NCBI GenBank assembly: GCA_036583965.1
Contig: JAZBQD010000019.1
Coordinates: forward strand, 15,763,585-15,827,584
Origin: Prunella strophiata
Lineage: Eukaryota; Chordata; Aves; Passeriformes; Prunellidae
DNA: 64,000 nt
Direction: 5' to 3'
In this document: positions 63,501 through 64,000 of the stretch, piece after piece
How the letters are laid out: each line of letters begins with the position of its first letter
Position numbering within the stretch: the stretch's first letter is position 1
Notes under the pieces: model-generated
Seen by the model: the letters and a program-made list of their open reading frames with translations, nothing else
Database searches by the model: none
Told to the model about the DNA's origin: nothing
Position numbers and translations under genes: made by a program

Positions 63501-64000
63501 AGAACTGGCCATTTTTCAAATGTCTATTCAATGAAAGTAGGCAGACACAGTCTCTCTTTAACATAGCTGAGTTGCCTGTTTGGAGGCAGAAGGGAAATAC
63601 AGCTAATAATGACCTTTCTTTTCTCCTCAGAAAGAGAGATTTGTCAGGAGGCAGCTAGGCCAGCTGGGAATGGGAGCCCTTCCCCTGGTAGGCAGTGGCT
63701 CACTTTCAGACTGCATGGGAAGCTAGAAAGTCATGGACAGCACCATGAGGGACACAAGAATAGTGGTCAGCACATCAGGTGAAATAGTCATCCCATCCTG
63801 TCCTGTCAATCATACCCTGCCTGTCCTCTGCTAAAGAAACAAAAGAATGTACATGAGAGTTGTAGGATGTATTTTCTTACTGGCTTTTTAAAGCACAATA
63901 GGAAGATGTGGTAATTGGAAACCATGGCTCTGTTGGACTCCCAGCACCTGTTCATTCAGCAACTGTCTTGTCTCCATTGTGTGTCCTGCACAGGCAACCC

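Larger units (their letters stand above)
36070..64000 (+). other. ITPK1 first intron after the ATG exon (5' part)
   Basis: Starts with the donor GTAAGG and continues to the window end. The next coding exon should begin with residues resembling KRGMEVVQLNLSRP; I found no such exon with flanking splice sites. The corresponding human intron is also very long. Apart from the repeats listed separately, the sequence is A/T-rich and unique-looking, and short open frames of up to about 160 codons show no family resemblance. Confidence 0.8.

Noticed and set aside
63631..63660. Possible next ITPK1 exon after ctcctcag (reads Lys-Arg at first)
   Set aside because: After two residues the text departs from the expected GMEVVQL and soon reaches a stop codon.

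Overview
This window is vertebrate nuclear DNA, most likely from a bird. It has widely spaced exons with GT/AG splice sites, CpG-island promoters, and truncated CR1 LINEs carrying the avian-type 3' end (TTCTATGA). Four genes are recognised by protein similarity recalled from the human orthologues; no search was run. The order UBR7 - GON7 - LYSET(TMEM251) - ITPK1 with alternating orientation matches the human chromosome 14 neighbourhood seen in reverse. The mammalian gene MOAP1, which lies between LYSET and ITPK1 in human, is not visible here.

Layout. 1-2814: no coding exon seen; a CR1 element (about 1042-1652), an isolated GC-rich block (about 2256-2600), then the probable UBR7 3' UTR. 2815-11020: UBR7 on the minus strand, 11 coding exons, all with consensus splice sites. 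11021-11226: a short, CpG-rich, bidirectional promoter with two CACGTGAC E-boxes. 11214-12050: a perfect 15-bp tandem array of about 56 copies that multiplies the start-codon region of GON7. 12051-12494: the rest of GON7 exon 1 and exon 2 on the plus strand. 12841-18298: gene-free interval between the convergent GON7 and LYSET. 18299-18694: the LYSET coding region on the minus strand, with a noncoding first exon in a CpG island near 20558-20800. 20930-35270: intergenic. 35275-36430: ITPK1 CpG island, a leader with CAG repeats and the first coding exon (35975-36069) on the plus strand. 36070-64000: the first part of a very long ITPK1 intron with a few repeats and no further exon recognised.

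Functions. The genes are housekeeping genes of unrelated pathways: UBR7 (UBR-box/PHD protein, nuclear ubiquitin ligase candidate), GON7 (KEOPS complex, tRNA t6A modification), LYSET (Golgi factor for mannose-6-phosphate tagging of lysosomal enzymes) and ITPK1 (inositol polyphosphate kinase). They share promoters and 3' ends by proximity, not by pathway.

The most unusual content is the GON7 array. It sits in a bidirectional promoter and 5' coding region, every unit carries an in-frame ATG in a good initiation context, and all copies are identical. Two frame breaks in otherwise well-preserved genes (UBR7 exon 9 and GON7 exon 1) also need checking. They may be consensus errors, or they may be real lesions.
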